Assembly (NCBI GenBank): GCA_021789565.1
Contig: JAJYJL010000703.1
Location: forward strand, 1 to 5,347
Source of the DNA: Acidobacteriota bacterium
GTDB taxonomy: Bacteria > Acidobacteriota > Terriglobia > UBA7540
Length of the DNA: 5,347 nt
Direction of reading: 5' to 3'
Each line of letters begins with the position of its first letter. Within the stretch, counting starts at the first letter, position 1. The notes under the pieces are model-generated. The model had not been told where the DNA came from. It made no database searches and worked only from the letters and a program-made list of their open reading frames with translations. This document shows positions 3,847-5,347 of this stretch, piece after piece. A program made the position numbers and the translations under genes.

Positions 3847-5347
3847 TCATTGCGCGTGGGTCACCACTCCGGCCCTCGCGTCGTCTATCGAAACACCGGT
3901 TCGCTCCAGGGTATCTCCGGTGGCGCGATCAATATCTACCTTGGCCTTTTCGAAGGCGATCTGGGCTGCTACAAGAGCAGATTGTGCAATCGCGGAGTCG
4001 TGCTCTGCGGCCAGCGTATCGTAACTGGATTTGGCGCCCAGCGTCTGCTCTTGCTTTGTGATGGAAAAAGTGCGCTCAGCCAGGTCACTGGCCTTCTTTG
4101 CCGCCTCGACCCGGGCTTCCGCCTGTTGCAACGCGAAAAGTGAATTTCGCACGTCAAAGCGGATGGTCTTTTTTTGCTCCTCGAACGTGATCTGTTTCTG
4201 TCGATATTCCAGGGCCGCGCGAAACTGATCTGCCTTCGCAACACGATTGCGCAGATTGATCTGAAGATTCATGCCGAACTGGTACTCCGGCGATGAGTAA
4301 TTAAAAGTATTCTGGAACATGCCGCCAAAACCCTCCGGAAGATTTGAGGCGCACTGTTCCGCACTCAAAAATTGAGTGCAGTTTTCATTCTTCGGCCCCG
4401 CAATGCCTGCCCCCTGGTACATGCCATAGACATTGAGGGTCGGAAGCAGTTCACTCTTGATCGAATTCAGGCTGGCCTGCGCCACCTGCATTGCTAATTC
4501 GTCTTCGGCCACATCAGGTCGGTTCTTCTCCGCTTCTGCAATGAGATCCTCAATTGACCTGGAGGCGTTGGGGTCGGGACCGCCCGTGCGATCCAGGGGA
4601 ATCACAGCCATTTCATCGATAAACGGATCGTCCGTCTTGGTGATCGCGTTCTTCATGAGGAGTTCATTCAACCGCAAAGTGGCGCGCGCCACGGTAAGAT
4701 CCCCCTCGCTGGTGGCGACGTCCGCCTCGTCTTTCATCACCTGCATGGCGGGAATGGCATTCAGCTTAAGCTGCTTCTGATCATCTTCCAGAGTCTTCTG
4801 CGCGAAAGTCAGGGAACGTTCCTTCACTTGCTCGTCCTCATAGGCATTCACAAGATCCCAGTAGATGTTCTCCACCTGCGTGATGGTTGCAATTGTCTGC
4901 GCCCGAAAAGCGAGGTTGTTGATCTGGAGGTTCTTCTTCGCAATGTGGATGAATCGTTCGTTCGTCGATAAGCCGAACCCGGCGAGCAGTTGCTGGGTGA
5001 TGATGACTTGAAAATAGGAATTCAACGCGGGATTAATTGCGTCGTAGGGACTGTTGTTCGTAAGACGCTGGCCCAGATAATTGACGTTGATCCCCGTGCC
5101 AAGCGGAAAGTTCTGCGTGAAGTTCCCCTGGGCCTGAATCGTATTCTGCTCAAAGATGGGAACTCCTGTCTGGAACGGGTTCTCTTGCTGCAGGACAGTG
5201 TGATCGACGTAGCCTTTGAAATTGAGAAAGGGATCGAAAGAAGGCACAAAGGTGCCAAGACCGAGCGTCGATGTGACAATGCCGCCTGCGCCAGCCGCAG
5301 TCGCTCCTGAGCTGGCGCCTCCCCCGCCGGCACTGGATGATGCGAAA
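3847..5347 (-). CDS. TolC-family outer-membrane efflux protein, 5' end outside the window
   Basis: An open frame of 499 complete codons reaches the right edge, and the signal peptide and start are not in the window. A GTG at 5245-5247 could be mistaken for a start, but the frame stays open upstream through a Gly/Ser/Ala-rich stretch (5345 to about 5270) leading into STLGLGTFVPSFDPFLNFKG. The protein has the two-repeat build of outer-membrane efflux proteins (OEP family): barrel strands, the signature-like QQLLAGFGLSTNERFIHIAKKN, long helices (about 4650-4900), then a second barrel part (about 4260-4440) and helices (about 3890-4250, rich in Ala, Glu, Gln, Lys). Such proteins form trimers that span the outer membrane and the periplasm and serve as exit ducts for ABC (MacAB-type) or RND pumps. 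Two cysteines nine residues apart (codons at 4378-4380 and 4351-4353) lie in a predicted loop of the second repeat. The two-component genes follow after 295 bp. The pump partner is not visible. Confidence 0.93.
   Translation of the reverse strand, partial: FASSSAGGGGASSGATAAGAGGIVTSTLGLGTFVPSFDPFLNFKGYVDHTVLQQENPFQTGVPIFEQNTIQAQGNFTQNFPLGTGINVNYLGQRLTNNSPYDAINPALNSYFQVIITQQLLAGFGLSTNERFIHIAKKNLQINNLAFRAQTIATITQVENIYWDLVNAYEDEQVKERSLTFAQKTLEDDQKQLKLNAIPAMQVMKDEADVATSEGDLTVARATLRLNELLMKNAITKTDDPFIDEMAVIPLDRTGGPDPNASRSIEDLIAEAEKNRPDVAEDELAMQVAQASLNSIKSELLPTLNVYGMYQGAGIAGPKNENCTQFLSAEQCASNLPEGFGGMFQNTFNYSSPEYQFGMNLQINLRNRVAKADQFRAALEYRQKQITFEEQKKTIRFDVRNSLFALQQAEARVEAAKKASDLAERTFSITKQEQTLGAKSSYDTLAAEHDSAIAQSALVAAQIAFEKAKVDIDRATGDTLERTGVSIDDARAGVVTHAQ
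4361..4379. repeat. Perfect 8-bp inverted repeat inside the TolC-like gene
   Basis: GCACTCAA, three-base loop AAA, TTGAGTGC. It falls in the codons between the two loop cysteines. On the plus (antisense) strand it is followed by AGTTTT, giving a terminator-like look for antisense transcripts. On the coding strand no T-run follows. It may simply be chance within codons. Confidence 0.5.

Noticed and set aside
5245..5247. GTG as start of the TolC-like gene
   Set aside because: The frame continues open to the window edge with protein-like sequence, and a start here would leave no signal peptide, which an outer-membrane protein needs.

Overview
The window is about 57% G+C by eye. It holds four protein genes, all on the minus strand, and looks like a chromosomal segment of an Acidobacteriota (Terriglobia-type) bacterium. 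That placement is inference from protein style: a Gly/Ser/Ala-rich N-terminal stretch in a TolC-family protein, a sigma-54 response regulator with a GAFTDA loop next to an NtrY-like kinase, and a Tat-exported GH2 enzyme. No database search was possible.

Layout, in the direction of transcription (right to left): (1) 5347-3847, a TolC-family outer-membrane efflux protein whose 5' end lies outside the window. (2) 3846-3552, a 295-bp gap with no convincing gene; it holds a hairpin, a 9-bp inverted repeat pair, an 8-bp direct repeat pair, a possible promoter and a strong Shine-Dalgarno. (3) 3551-2184, an NtrC-type response regulator (receiver, AAA+, Fis helix-turn-helix). (4) 2194-842, its probable partner histidine kinase, overlapping the regulator gene by 11 bp. 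(5) 841-672, a short gap with a plausible sigma-70-type promoter. (6) 671-1, the N-terminal 223 codons of a Tat-exported glycoside hydrolase family 2 protein, cut by the left edge.

Regulator and kinase form a clear two-component pair: translationally coupled, and with all phosphotransfer residues present once the regulator is extended upstream of its first conventional start codon. Their position directly behind a TolC-type gene suggests that they control an efflux system, probably one whose other subunits lie to the right of the window. The kinase has almost no periplasmic loop, so it probably senses within the membrane or through its cytoplasmic PAS domain. The GH2 gene appears to be a separate transcription unit.

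The most unusual point is the regulator's start. The frame contains no ATG, GTG or TTG between its upstream stop (3609-3611) and a TTG at 3474-3476, and starting at that TTG would remove receiver strand beta-1 and the acidic pair. A strong TGGAGG with ideal spacing points instead to an ATC codon at 3549-3551. This is either a rare non-canonical start, a recoding arrangement, or a sequence error at one base. I see no wholly new system here, no RNA gene, no CRISPR array and no mobile element.
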